A stretch of 22,255 nt of DNA from a virus. Within the stretch, counting starts at the first letter, position 1; each line of letters starts with the position of its first letter. Shown here piece by piece: positions 1-7,976 of the stretch. The translations under genes were made by a program, and so were the position numbers. The DNA is taken from the IMG/VR virus record IMGVR_UViG_3300025759_000783, positions 1 to 22,255 of that record, one strand, 5' to 3'. The notes beneath the pieces were generated by a model that searched no databases, was not told the origin of the DNA, and saw nothing but the letters and a program-made list of their open reading frames with translations.

Positions 1-658
1 GTTTTCTACGTTCACCACCTTTAGCCAATATGTAAACGTATCTGTGTTTTCTTGGTTCTTTACGAATCCAAAAGGGTTTGTTTACCTGCTCTTGTATTTT
101 CTTAGGGTCGTTTGTTTTGTACTGAGGAAATATGGTTTTACCATGTATCCACCTTCCATCTTCTTCAAACTTAAAACTCCAACTATCGTTGAATCTGAGT
201 TTGTTACCCTGATAAATCCAATTAGTTGCTTGGTAGATTGTTCCAGCGTGCCCTTCTTTTGGGTCTGAGTAGGATATGAGTGCTTTTACTTTTGGAGCGT
301 TTGTTCTCAACCAATCAAATGTTTGGGATAAGAACCAACTCTCAATATTTGAACCATACCCATCAAAAACAAACAACCGAACCAATTCTAATACTTCGGT
401 TCTATCTAACGTTTCTGATATGGATTGTCCTGTTAATCTACCAATTGGGTCACCATAACATGCAACTCCAATCAACTTATCTGTTGAACCAAAGAACTGA
501 TGTGATTCATCTTCAACGTACAAACCCAATGCGTATGATACCTTTGTCCACAATCCACTATAATGGTTGTTGATTATGATATCCTTTGCTACCGATTTAG
601 AAATCGGTCGGATTGTTAGTTTAGATGTATCACAATAGTTCTTTCCTTCTTCTTTCAT
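1..658 (-). CDS. Mom-like DNA adenine modification protein (GNAT-like fold), 3' end beyond window
   Basis: This ORF reads without a stop for 219 residues and leaves the window at base 1. I read it as a member of the Mom family; Mu Mom converts adenine to N6-carbamoylmethyladenine and protects phage DNA from restriction. Seen: an N-terminal NNHYSG segment (residues 30-35), a later CYGDPIGR stretch, an LVRLFVFDGYGSN segment, then the most diagnostic block YSDPKEGHAGTIYQATNW followed by IYQGN. These match the order of family motifs as I remember them (HHYS; ELNRLWL-like; YADP..GH.GTIYQA.NW). The ATG shares a base with the stop of the upstream helix-turn-helix gene (TAATG), so translation is probably coupled. 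The gene is last in the P1 unit as far as the window shows. A less likely alternative is another GNAT-type enzyme. The chemistry of the modification is inferred from the family only. Confidence 0.78.
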   Translation of the reverse strand, partial: MKEEGKNYCDTSKLTIRPISKSVAKDIIINNHYSGLWTKVSYALGLYVEDESHQFFGSTDKLIGVACYGDPIGRLTGQSISETLDRTEVLELVRLFVFDGYGSNIESWFLSQTFDWLRTNAPKVKALISYSDPKEGHAGTIYQATNWIYQGNKLRFNDSWSFKFEEDGRWIHGKTIFPQYKTNDPKKIQEQVNKPFWIRKEPRKHRYVYILAKGGERRK

Positions 659-876
659 TATTGGTATTTATCAAACTCGCCCACTAACAAATGTGTCCAA
701 GTTTCATTCCTAACAATTCTACGAATATTCGCAGGTGATACTCCGTGATTTCTGGCTAAAACCCTAACATTCCTATGCCCAATCTTCCATAGTTTTCTGA
801 TAGTGGTTACCTGCTCTTCAGTAAGTTTATGTGCTGGATGTGATTCTCCTCTTAGAGCCATCCTAAACTTTTTCAT
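658..876 (-). CDS. small helix-turn-helix DNA-binding protein
   Basis: A 72-residue basic protein. Residues 8-57 resemble the stand-alone or C-terminal helix-turn-helix found in HNH homing endonucleases: GESHPAHKLTEEQV leads into a first helix, then ARNHGVSPANIRRIVRNETW forms the turn and recognition helix ending in the usual W. No HNH or GIY-YIG catalytic motif is present, so it is a free DNA- (or RNA-) binding module rather than a nuclease. The ATG at 876 overlaps the end of the MazG gene; a second ATG at 861 gives MALRGESHP and matches related starts equally well. Its stop overlaps the start of the mom-like gene (TAATG). Its position suggests a regulator of that gene, which is an inference. 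Confidence 0.65.
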   Translation of the reverse strand: MKKFRMALRGESHPAHKLTEEQVTTIRKLWKIGHRNVRVLARNHGVSPANIRRIVRNETWTHLLVGEFDKYQ

Positions 877-1297
877 CAAATGGTATTTGTGGTTGGAGTC
901 GTTTTCTCTCCCACTCTTTATTGATGATTTTACCCAAATCAGGTTTGAAGTAGTTCGGTCCTTTTAGAATCTTACCATCTTCTCTTTTGATTGGTTTACC
1001 ATCTTCACCCAACTTTGACATATTAGAACGATGTACCTCATCAAACACTTCTGCGATTACATTTTGCATTCCATGTGCTAACATCGTTCCCAATAGGATA
1101 TAGAGTTGGTCTGCCAATGCATCTGCTACTTCTACTGGGTCATCATTACGATTTGCCTCTAAGTATTCATCCAACTCTTCTTTACCTAATCTATATCTCA
1201 GTTCGGCCAACTCATCAGTTTGAGTTGTGGGTTCGGACTCGATTGGGTGTCCATATACCAAATGAAATTCTTTTAGCTTATTTAATACTTCTTCCAT
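863..1297 (-). CDS. MazG-like nucleoside triphosphate pyrophosphohydrolase
   Basis: A 144-residue all-alpha MazG/PRA-PH superfamily protein that would hydrolyse a (d)NTP to the monophosphate and pyrophosphate. The metal-binding signature is visible: E40-E41-x2-E44 in GKEELDEYLEA and D59-x3-D63 in VADALADQLY, followed by VFDEVHRSNMSKL and a KILKGPNYFKPDL tail that is typical of the phage and bacterial stand-alone forms. It is the first gene of the P1 unit. Its ATG lies only 5 bases past the -7 box, so the transcript would be nearly leaderless. It follows the reductase-thioredoxin genes, which fits nucleotide-pool control. The exact substrate cannot be read from sequence. Confidence 0.8.
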   Translation of the reverse strand: MEEVLNKLKEFHLVYGHPIESEPTTQTDELAELRYRLGKEELDEYLEANRNDDPVEVADALADQLYILLGTMLAHGMQNVIAEVFDEVHRSNMSKLGEDGKPIKREDGKILKGPNYFKPDLGKIINKEWERKRLQPQIPFDEKV

Positions 1298-1302
1298 AAC
1301 TA

Positions 1303-1333
1303 CTAATATACGAAATTATTTTGAAAATTCCAA
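1303..1333 (-). promoter_or_regulatory. P1, Bacteroidota-type promoter for mazG-HTH-mom
   Basis: On the minus strand: TTGG (1333-1330), a 19-bp spacer ending in TTTCG, then TATATTAG (1310-1303). It fills the 37-bp gap between the thioredoxin stop and the MazG start. The ATG begins 5 bases after the -7 box. It matches five other sites in this window in both spacing and the TTCG extension. Confidence 0.75.
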
Positions 1334-1334
1334 A

Positions 1335-1574
1335 TTATTTTGCGGCATCTAAATATGCCTGTTTTGGGTTTACTCCAATAAAGCGTTTAACTTCAGAATC
1401 ACCATTTACCAATACAACGGTTGGTATGTTTCTTACATTGAACTTTTGTGCCAACTCAAATTCTTTATCTACATCTACTTTTTGAACAGGAACCTCAGCC
1501 GATACCTCATTCATTACCGGCCCTAACATTCTACACGGACCACACCATTGTGCTGAAAAATACAAATACTTCAT
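1335..1574 (-). CDS. short phage thioredoxin/glutaredoxin-like protein
   Basis: A 79-residue thioredoxin-fold protein with the active site W10-C11-G12-P13-C14 and the cis-proline P51 in NIPT. About 20 residues of the usual N-terminus (beta1-alpha1 of the 108-residue E. coli protein) are missing, as in several phage thioredoxins. It begins 20 bases after the reductase large-subunit stop and has a clear ribosome binding site (AAAGGAG, 8 bases before the ATG). The likely job is to reduce the C-terminal CxxC of the adjacent NrdA; partnership is inferred from gene order. Confidence 0.9.
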   Translation of the reverse strand: MKYLYFSAQWCGPCRMLGPVMNEVSAEVPVQKVDVDKEFELAQKFNVRNIPTVVLVNGDSEVKRFIGVNPKQAYLDAAK

Positions 1575-1594
1575 TTTATTACTCCTTTATTGAT

Positions 1595-3367
1595 TTAACC
1601 ATCACACGACAAACAATCAGGGTCCATCGCTTGTGCGGCGATATCACCTCTTAGAACTGATTCTGTTCGTGTATAGTATAACGTTTTAACTCCTTGCTTC
1701 CAAGCCTCCATATGAACTTGATTCAACCACTTTGGTGTTGCTTGCGATGGAAACGCAAGATTAAGTGATACTGATTGGTCGATGTATTGTTGTCGTACAC
1801 CCGCCTGTCTCACCAATTCCAATTGATTGATTTCTTTGAAAGTTTTGAATACATCTTTAACTGTATCCACTACTTTGCCCTCTTCACAATCAGATACATT
1901 TACAACTCTACCATCACAATATACCCAATTATCTAATTCATCAATACCTTGAATCGAACCACCATCAGATAAAATCTTATCCCACGTATCTTTATTATTG
2001 ATACCTACTTTTCTAAGTACTTTTTCTAACTCTCTGTTCTTACGGATGAATGTACCTTTAGCAGTTTGTTCTGTGAACACATTGGCTGCCCAAGGTTCAA
2101 TGCCTGGTGATACATTACCCGCCAACTTCGAATTAGATACTGTTGGTGCTACTGCTCTAAGGTGAGTATTTCTCATACCCGTACCAATACACCATAATGG
2201 TTCACCATATTCCTCAGCCAAATCTCTACTTGCTCTCTCAGATTCAATTTTCATTTGAGAAAAGATTCTACGAGTTTCAAACTGAGCAGTAAGTGAATCA
2301 AATGGTATTCCATTTTGTTGTAGGTATGTATGCCACCCCAACACACCCAATCCTAATGCTCTACCTTTTTCAGCTGAACGTACAGAATTTTCAAATCCTC
2401 TCATATTCTTTGCTCTCTGAATGAACTCTTCGAGTACACCATCCAAAAACCAAGTTGCTGTATAAATCAAATCAGTATGTTTCCACTCATCATATTTAGA
2501 TAAGTTCAGAGATGATAAACAACAAACAAATGAGTGAGATTCATCGGTGTGGAGTGCAATCTCAGAACAAATGTTCGTCATAAACACTTTTAATCCGTTC
2601 TGCTTGTATGCTTCGGGATTTGCTTTATTAACATTCCCCTTATACATAATATAAGGTTCACCAGTTGCTTTTCTCTTCTGAAGTACCTTACCCCATCGTC
2701 TACGAGCTTCATCATCACCATCTTCTAATTTTCTCATAAACTTATCACCAACAATAACACATTGGTGTAAATTCAAACACTGTCGGTTTACATCACCTTT
2801 AGGTTCTCTAATCTCAATCCACTCATCGAAATCACCATGTTCGATATTTAGGTTAACCGATGCGGCACCTCTTCGTACACTACCCTGATTTGTGGCGAGG
2901 ATGGTTGAATCATAAATTTTTGTGAATGGTACTACCCCATCAGATGTACCATTTTGAGTAATTCTACTCCCAGCAGGTCTGATTTGATTGATACCAATAC
3001 CAACCCCACCCCCATGCTTAGCGAGTAACATCATCTCTAAGTTTTTCTGTCCGATTTCTTGGATTGAATCACCAACATCGATTCCGAAACAAGATATCGG
3101 AAGCCCTCTATCAGTCCCAGTATTGGATAGTACAGGAGTAGCCAAATTAAGCCAACCCCTCCAAATATAATCAAAAAACTTACTAGCGAGATGCGGTTTA
3201 CCCAATCTCCTAGCGACTGCCGTTGAAACTCTCCAATAAGCATCTTTAGGGGTTTCACCCGCCAAAAGATATCCTTTTGAAATTGTTTTAACATAAATCT
3301 CTGTATTTCCCCAGTCAGGAAAATCAACTCCAATTTCCCAACCTAATTCTTCTCCAAAATTCTTCAT
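1595..3367 (-). CDS. nrdA: class I ribonucleoside-diphosphate reductase, large (alpha) subunit
   Basis: This 590-residue protein reduces ribonucleotides to deoxyribonucleotides. Expected residues are all present: C93 in ISCFG and C282 in VCCLSSLN as the redox pair (E. coli C225 and C462), N265-C267-E269 in TNICSEI as the catalytic triad (N437, C439, E441), Y564-Y565 in TLYYTRTES for radical transfer, and a C-terminal C585-x2-C588 that accepts electrons from thioredoxin. It is about 170 residues shorter than the E. coli protein. The N-terminal ATP-cone is missing, so overall dATP inhibition is probably lost. The gene starts 6 bases after the nrdB stop and is followed by thioredoxin, forming a complete reduction module. 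Confidence 0.96.
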   Translation of the reverse strand: MKNFGEELGWEIGVDFPDWGNTEIYVKTISKGYLLAGETPKDAYWRVSTAVARRLGKPHLASKFFDYIWRGWLNLATPVLSNTGTDRGLPISCFGIDVGDSIQEIGQKNLEMMLLAKHGGGVGIGINQIRPAGSRITQNGTSDGVVPFTKIYDSTILATNQGSVRRGAASVNLNIEHGDFDEWIEIREPKGDVNRQCLNLHQCVIVGDKFMRKLEDGDDEARRRWGKVLQKRKATGEPYIMYKGNVNKANPEAYKQNGLKVFMTNICSEIALHTDESHSFVCCLSSLNLSKYDEWKHTDLIYTATWFLDGVLEEFIQRAKNMRGFENSVRSAEKGRALGLGVLGWHTYLQQNGIPFDSLTAQFETRRIFSQMKIESERASRDLAEEYGEPLWCIGTGMRNTHLRAVAPTVSNSKLAGNVSPGIEPWAANVFTEQTAKGTFIRKNRELEKVLRKVGINNKDTWDKILSDGGSIQGIDELDNWVYCDGRVVNVSDCEEGKVVDTVKDVFKTFKEINQLELVRQAGVRQQYIDQSVSLNLAFPSQATPKWLNQVHMEAWKQGVKTLYYTRTESVLRGDIAAQAMDPDCLSCDG

Positions 3368-3373
3368 AACTTT

Positions 3374-4369
3374 TTACCAAATATCGTTAAAATCTTCACC
3401 TTCGTTTGCCTTCGAATAATCAGTAGGTCTTACTGCGAAGAAATCAGTATGTGTAGTTCCACCTGTTAAATGATAGAACCAATCCAACTCTTCTGCTGAT
3501 TTTGAATTGAATTCAAAAATAGGCTCGTATCCCAACTCTTTTAATTTTTCGTTTCCTCTTTTTGAGATGAAATTCTTCAAGTCCTTTGATTTGAGGTTTT
3601 CCAAATCCCCCATTTCAAACATCTTATCAATAAACTTATGTTCCATCTCAACCATAAATTTAGCTGCTTGTTCCACATCACCTCTAACCGAGTCAATCAA
3701 CTCAGGATATTCATCACACATATGTCTAAACAACTGACATCCCATTTTTGAGTGTAGTGATTCATCTCTAACTGACCACTTCATCTGCTGACCGATTCCT
3801 TTTAGAAGATTTCTCATCTGAAAGGAATACAGTACAGCAAACGAACTATATAGTGATACACCTTCTGCAAAAGCTGAGAATATTGCTAACGAACGTGCCA
3901 CTTCTTCCCTTGCCTTTGGATTAGTTGCCAAATCCTCATATGTCCAATCTACTGAAGTGGATGTTAGATATTCAAACTTTTCTGCAATTGCAGGTTCGTG
4001 TAGGAATGCCTCAAAATCTTCTAACCCCAATGATTCATTGAGATATGAATATGCGGTGGCATGAATTGTTTCTTGAGAACCAAACATCATTGCCATTTGT
4101 TTAATCTCATGCTTCGGAAACCACTTAGTTACCATAGTAGTCCAATAGTCGGATACAGCACATTCTGTTTGTGCGAATCCTAATAGGATATTACCAACTA
4201 AGTTCTTTTCAGATTCATTAAGATTTTCGTTCCAATCCTTCAAATCACCTTGCATTGGGATTTCAGTATGTAACCAAAATGCTTGTGCTTGTTTCAACCA
4301 ACCTTCGGTGTAGTATTCTGGATATTCAAATGGTTTAAATGGTATTCTTTCTGTAAACAATTGTGCCAT
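3374..4369 (-). CDS. nrdB: class I ribonucleoside-diphosphate reductase, small (beta) subunit
   Basis: A ferritin-like R2 protein of 331 residues that generates the radical used by NrdA. Ligand motifs: a Glu in FAQTECAVSDYW at the position of E. coli D84, then ETIH (E115, H118 equivalents) with a Tyr four residues after the His (Y122 equivalent, ETIHATAY), FAEGVSLY (E204), and VRDESLHSK (E238, H241). I place the start at the ATG at 4369 (MAQLFTERIPFKPF), because the longer reading frame to 4438 begins at TTG inside the helicase gene and lacks family similarity. This leaves 58 bases after the helicase stop. The Glu in place of the first Asp ligand is noted separately. Confidence 0.95.
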   Translation of the reverse strand: MAQLFTERIPFKPFEYPEYYTEGWLKQAQAFWLHTEIPMQGDLKDWNENLNESEKNLVGNILLGFAQTECAVSDYWTTMVTKWFPKHEIKQMAMMFGSQETIHATAYSYLNESLGLEDFEAFLHEPAIAEKFEYLTSTSVDWTYEDLATNPKAREEVARSLAIFSAFAEGVSLYSSFAVLYSFQMRNLLKGIGQQMKWSVRDESLHSKMGCQLFRHMCDEYPELIDSVRGDVEQAAKFMVEMEHKFIDKMFEMGDLENLKSKDLKNFISKRGNEKLKELGYEPIFEFNSKSAEELDWFYHLTGGTTHTDFFAVRPTDYSKANEGEDFNDIW

Positions 4370-4427
4370 AGTATTGGTCTCTCTTTTTTTGTGTTCGAAA
4401 TTCTGTTTGGGTGATAATATATAGTGG

Positions 4428-5786
4428 TTAGAAGTCAATATCTCCCTTCATATCGTTGTATTTTTGTAACAAATTCTTTCTTACTAAACTCTCCCCCTTT
4501 GACATATCACTTTGGGTTTTTTTACCATCAATGGAATCATCGGAATATATGTTAATTCTACCATTACTCATATTCGCTTTAGATGGTAGAGTCATCCCAT
4601 CTGGCCCGAATCTATTTTTGATAACGTGCCATCTTCCAGTTCCCGCCAACTTATCCTCAATCTTTCTACTCAACGAAACCATAAAATCTGCAGTCATCAA
4701 TTTAGAGAACGAACCTGCAATTTTTGTACCCGTAATAATATCATCTTCAGCCCCACTACGATTGATTTGAGATGCTGTATATAATGGGCATTCATACTCA
4801 CCGGCAATACCTCTTAAACCCTCCACAATCTCTTCCAATTCTTCGTGTCTTTCTTTTCTACTATTACCCTTCAACAAATCAGCGTAATCCACAATGATAA
4901 CATCTGGATTCTTTCCCTGCAATTTCAGTTTATCCAAAGATGCTCTAAGTGTATTTAACCCCGCCGATTTAGTAGGCCAATACTTAATAATCAGTTCACC
5001 ACCCAAATTACCAACCTGAGTAGTTACATCTTCGATGTTGTATTTTAGATTAGGTACAGCAATCCCAGTCAACACCGCATCATATCTCTGCCCCACATAT
5101 CCCTCATTCAACTCTAACGTATAGTGAACAACGGTCTTACCTAGCTTCGCCGCAGCCATACCTACATTCACCAATGCCCAAGATTTACCAATACCCGGAG
5201 GAGCGGCAAAGATAATCAACTCCCCCTTACCAAATCCACCATCAACTAATTCATCAATCACATCCCAACCAGATGGAATTACATTTCTAACGGTAGATTC
5301 GTATCGTTCGGTGATATTTTCTTTATATTCATGTCCGATATCAGTATCCTGTCCCGCTTTCATAGCGGAATCAATCTTAGATTTGATTACATCAAATTTA
5401 CCCTCTTCTAATAACCCAACTGATTCTAAGATAGCGCTTTTGAACGTTTGGTTCTTACAGAACTCTAATGTTTGTTCTTTAACGTAATCTAAATCCTCAG
5501 ATTCTAATTGATGCCAAACTTGCTTTAGGTTATCGATAATGGATTGCTTCAGAACATCTCTCTCAACCTTATCTACCTCATTCTTAAACACATCAAGGGT
5601 AGGTAACTTAGAATAGTTATCAAAATGTGATAAGGTCTTAGTTACCAACCATTCATTTGCTTCAGAATCGAACATCTCAGGTTTGAGAATATCATATACC
5701 GTCTGAAGGAATATCCTATCAGATAACAGCGCTGATACTATCTTTATCTGGAAGCTCGTTCCAAACTTATTTCCAAATTTATCCAT
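4428..5786 (-). CDS. replicative DNA helicase, DnaB/T4 gp41-like
   Basis: A 452-residue hexameric RecA-fold helicase that would unwind the fork 5'-3'. Residues 1-150 form the helical N-terminal region (FQIKIVSALLSDRIFLQTV is a typical DnaB/gp41 opening). Walker A is APPGIGKS (195-202), the H1a-like glutamate lies in YTLELNEGYVGQR (222-234), Walker B is VIIVDYADLL (296-305), ASQINR (338-343) is the sensor/H3 segment, and NRFGPDG (391-397) is the H4-type loop. It is the first gene of the P2 unit. The ATG sits 4 bases after the -7 box, and the next Met is residue 38, so the start is well supported as leaderless. No primase fusion is present. Confidence 0.93.
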   Translation of the reverse strand: MDKFGNKFGTSFQIKIVSALLSDRIFLQTVYDILKPEMFDSEANEWLVTKTLSHFDNYSKLPTLDVFKNEVDKVERDVLKQSIIDNLKQVWHQLESEDLDYVKEQTLEFCKNQTFKSAILESVGLLEEGKFDVIKSKIDSAMKAGQDTDIGHEYKENITERYESTVRNVIPSGWDVIDELVDGGFGKGELIIFAAPPGIGKSWALVNVGMAAAKLGKTVVHYTLELNEGYVGQRYDAVLTGIAVPNLKYNIEDVTTQVGNLGGELIIKYWPTKSAGLNTLRASLDKLKLQGKNPDVIIVDYADLLKGNSRKERHEELEEIVEGLRGIAGEYECPLYTASQINRSGAEDDIITGTKIAGSFSKLMTADFMVSLSRKIEDKLAGTGRWHVIKNRFGPDGMTLPSKANMSNGRINIYSDDSIDGKKTQSDMSKGESLVRKNLLQKYNDMKGDIDF

Positions 5787-5790
5787 AGAG

Positions 5791-5821
5791 TAAATATACG
5801 AATTTATTACCTAATTACCAA
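5791..5821 (-). promoter_or_regulatory. P2, Bacteroidota-type promoter for helicase-nrdB-nrdA-trx
   Basis: Minus strand: TTGG (5821-5818), a 19-bp spacer ending in TTCG, TATATTTA (5798-5791). The helicase ATG follows after 4 bases. The promoter occupies the only gap between the exonuclease stop and the helicase start. Confidence 0.75.
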
Positions 5822-5822
5822 A

Positions 5823-6860
5823 TTATTTTTTGGTTTGTTTCGAATACTTATCCAAATCCTGCCAAGTATTCACTAACCACGTATCAACGTTCTTAAAAGC
5901 AGTGTACAATTTATCAATCATAAACTCTTTTTTGAATGTGAACGAGTTAAGACCATTGATTGGTGAATCAATGATGTTTCGTATATTTGAAGTAATCGAA
6001 GAACTCATATCAGGTTCTGATAACTGCATCAAATCATAGTTCAATGTAAGTGTATCCTTACTCTCTAAGATTTTATTCTTCAGTTTATCATCTTCCAGCT
6101 CAGATACCCTTTCAAATAGTGTATCTAATGTTAGTTCTTCCGATTGAAGAAATTCCAATTTGTTGATTATCGTTTTTGGTCCAATTCCTCTTACACCAGG
6201 AATATTATCGGATTTATCACCATCAAAGATTCTATAGTAAACTAAGTTGTGGGATGGTACTCCATACAACTCCTTTACATCTTCTTTCTGCATCAGTTTC
6301 TTTTTAGTTGGTAGATATACTGAAATTCTATCATCCACCAATTGTAAGAAATCCTTATCAGAAGAGATAATCATAACTTCTTTTTCAAATATATGTCGGG
6401 CAGCGTATGCCATTACATCATCTGCCTCAATGTGGTCGATGTAACATAAGTCAACTGGTAGTAAATCTAAGTATTTAATCAGTAGGTTAAATTGATTTTT
6501 CATAGATTCTCTCTGGTCCTCCAAATCTTCGTAACCAACCAATCGGTTAACCTTTGTAAGACCCGCTCTACCCTCTTTGTAACCTTTGTACATCTTTTTT
6601 CTACGATGTGAGCCACCCTTACCATCAAATACAACCAAAACTCTTGTTGGTTTGTTCTTTCGGATAAGAGCGCCGAGGGATAACAGAAACCCTGTTACCC
6701 CTCCGACGTGCTCTCCATCATCATTTAGTGTAGGAACTGCACCAAACACTCTGATGAACATATTCAACCCATCTACAATCATAACTTTATCGTTAACATC
6801 ACCAACGGATGTTTCACTTAGGTTACTTAACATTTCTTTGTAATTAGTCGATTGTATCAT
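5823..6860 (-). CDS. 5'-3' exonuclease / flap endonuclease (T4 RNase H-like)
   Basis: A 345-residue PIN/FEN-superfamily nuclease expected to remove RNA primers and flaps. Using numbering from the first in-frame TTG at 6863, metal-binding acidic residues appear as VDGLN (D31), VVFDG (D80), EADD (146-149), SSDKD (167-171) and DGDKSDN (214-220), followed by the helix-3-turn-helix IPGVRGIGPKT that binds duplex DNA. HRRKKMYKGYK (87-97) supplies the basic arch region. I start it at the ATG at 6860, which overlaps the uvsX stop by 17 bases; the preceding in-frame TTG is less likely. It ends the P4/P3 unit. Confidence 0.92.
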   Translation of the reverse strand: MIQSTNYKEMLSNLSETSVGDVNDKVMIVDGLNMFIRVFGAVPTLNDDGEHVGGVTGFLLSLGALIRKNKPTRVLVVFDGKGGSHRRKKMYKGYKEGRAGLTKVNRLVGYEDLEDQRESMKNQFNLLIKYLDLLPVDLCYIDHIEADDVMAYAARHIFEKEVMIISSDKDFLQLVDDRISVYLPTKKKLMQKEDVKELYGVPSHNLVYYRIFDGDKSDNIPGVRGIGPKTIINKLEFLQSEELTLDTLFERVSELEDDKLKNKILESKDTLTLNYDLMQLSEPDMSSSITSNIRNIIDSPINGLNSFTFKKEFMIDKLYTAFKNVDTWLVNTWQDLDKYSKQTKK

Positions 6861-7965
6861 CAAATTCTGCTGTGTCTGTGTTCGTATTTTCTGATGCTTC
6901 TTTGTATCCTAAGATATATGCATCACAAATTTGTTTGTACATTTCTTCCTTCACTTCAGGTCGTTCTTCCAATAAGTTTTGGAAGTCCTTTGCTTGGAAT
7001 TTAATTTCCTCGCCAGTTGATTCATCCACCCAAGTGTACCACGCACCACCTTGCGTTACCAACTTATATGTTTTCATAGTGTTTAACCACGAACCATATC
7101 TATCGATACCTCTATCAAAGTAGATTTCAAAATCAACTGAACGTAGTGGTGGTCCCATTCGGTTCTTAATGACCTGAACTCTGGTTTTGATACCAACGGT
7201 CTGTTCAACACCACCCACTTTAGAATTGAGCTTACCCATTTGTTTCATTCTCAATCTACACGATGCGTGGAAACCTAATGCTTTACCACCCGATGTAGTG
7301 TAAGGGTCACCAAATGATACACCCATTCTAACTCGTAACTGATTAGTAAATACTACCAAAATTCGCTCTCTACCAATGAGATTTGTAATCTTTCTCATTG
7401 CCTTTGAAATGATAATTGCTTTTTGTGTAGCGTAACCTGCTTGGTCGTAATCAGCAGATAGTTCCACCTTAGTGGTTGCTGCTGCTACTGAATCAACTAC
7501 GATAGTTACCAACCTATCCTTATCAGATTTTCGGATAGATTCGATAATAGAATCCATAGCATCAAAGATATCTTCAACAGTCTCCAAAGGTACATAAAGT
7601 AACTTCTGAGTATCTACCCCCAGTGCTTCTAAGAATTCTTGGTTAATTGCGTTCTCTGTATCAATGTACACAGCCAACCCACCCTTCTTTTGAGTGTTAG
7701 CCAATGTATGTGCTGATAGTAGAGATTTACCGCTCGCCTCAAGACCTGTAACCTCAACAATTCTTCCTACAGGAAACCCACCATTTGGTCGGTTTGAGAT
7801 AGCCAAGTCTAGCATGTCATCTCCTGTAGACACCCACTCAGTAAGGTCGGTGGGTGTCTGTTCGGAGCCATCTAAGAAGTAAGCTACCTTCTGTTGTCCT
7901 TTGAACTTTTTGTTAAGATTATCGGCCAGAATTGAACTCAATTCATCACGATTCGTTTTGGACAT
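6844..7965 (-). CDS. uvsX: RecA/UvsX-family recombinase
   Basis: A 373-residue strand-exchange ATPase. Walker A is GLEASGKS (74-81), the catalytic Glu lies in IDTENAIN (about E104), and Walker B is VTIVVDSV (153-160). The L2 region begins with FTNQLRVRMG and carries TTSGGKALGFHAS. A C-terminal acidic tail (TAEFDDTID) is consistent with RecA-type regulation and partner binding. It lies between the gp32-like protein and the exonuclease, as expected for a recombination-dependent replication module. Its 5' coding region contains a GC-rich 10-bp inverted repeat at 7828-7859, annotated separately. Confidence 0.95.
   Translation of the reverse strand: MSKTNRDELSSILADNLNKKFKGQQKVAYFLDGSEQTPTDLTEWVSTGDDMLDLAISNRPNGGFPVGRIVEVTGLEASGKSLLSAHTLANTQKKGGLAVYIDTENAINQEFLEALGVDTQKLLYVPLETVEDIFDAMDSIIESIRKSDKDRLVTIVVDSVAAATTKVELSADYDQAGYATQKAIIISKAMRKITNLIGRERILVVFTNQLRVRMGVSFGDPYTTSGGKALGFHASCRLRMKQMGKLNSKVGGVEQTVGIKTRVQVIKNRMGPPLRSVDFEIYFDRGIDRYGSWLNTMKTYKLVTQGGAWYTWVDESTGEEIKFQAKDFQNLLEERPEVKEEMYKQICDAYILGYKEASENTNTDTAEFDDTID
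7828..7859 (-). repeat. 10-bp inverted repeat (RNA hairpin) inside uvsX
   Basis: The arms are AGACACCCAC (7828-7837) and GTGGGTGTCT (7850-7859), perfectly complementary around a 12-base loop. In mRNA this is a stable GC-rich stem covering codons 36-46, in otherwise AT-rich sequence. No U-tract follows, so it is not an obvious terminator. Confidence 0.6.
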
Positions 7966-7976
7966 ATTGTAGCTTA

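Noticed and set aside
44-573. Plus-strand frames at the left edge
   Set aside because: A continuous minus-strand frame with clear Mom-family motifs covers the whole interval.
658-876. Homing endonuclease for the small HTH gene
   Set aside because: It has the DNA-binding module often attached to HNH nucleases but no HNH, GIY-YIG or LAGLIDADG residues.
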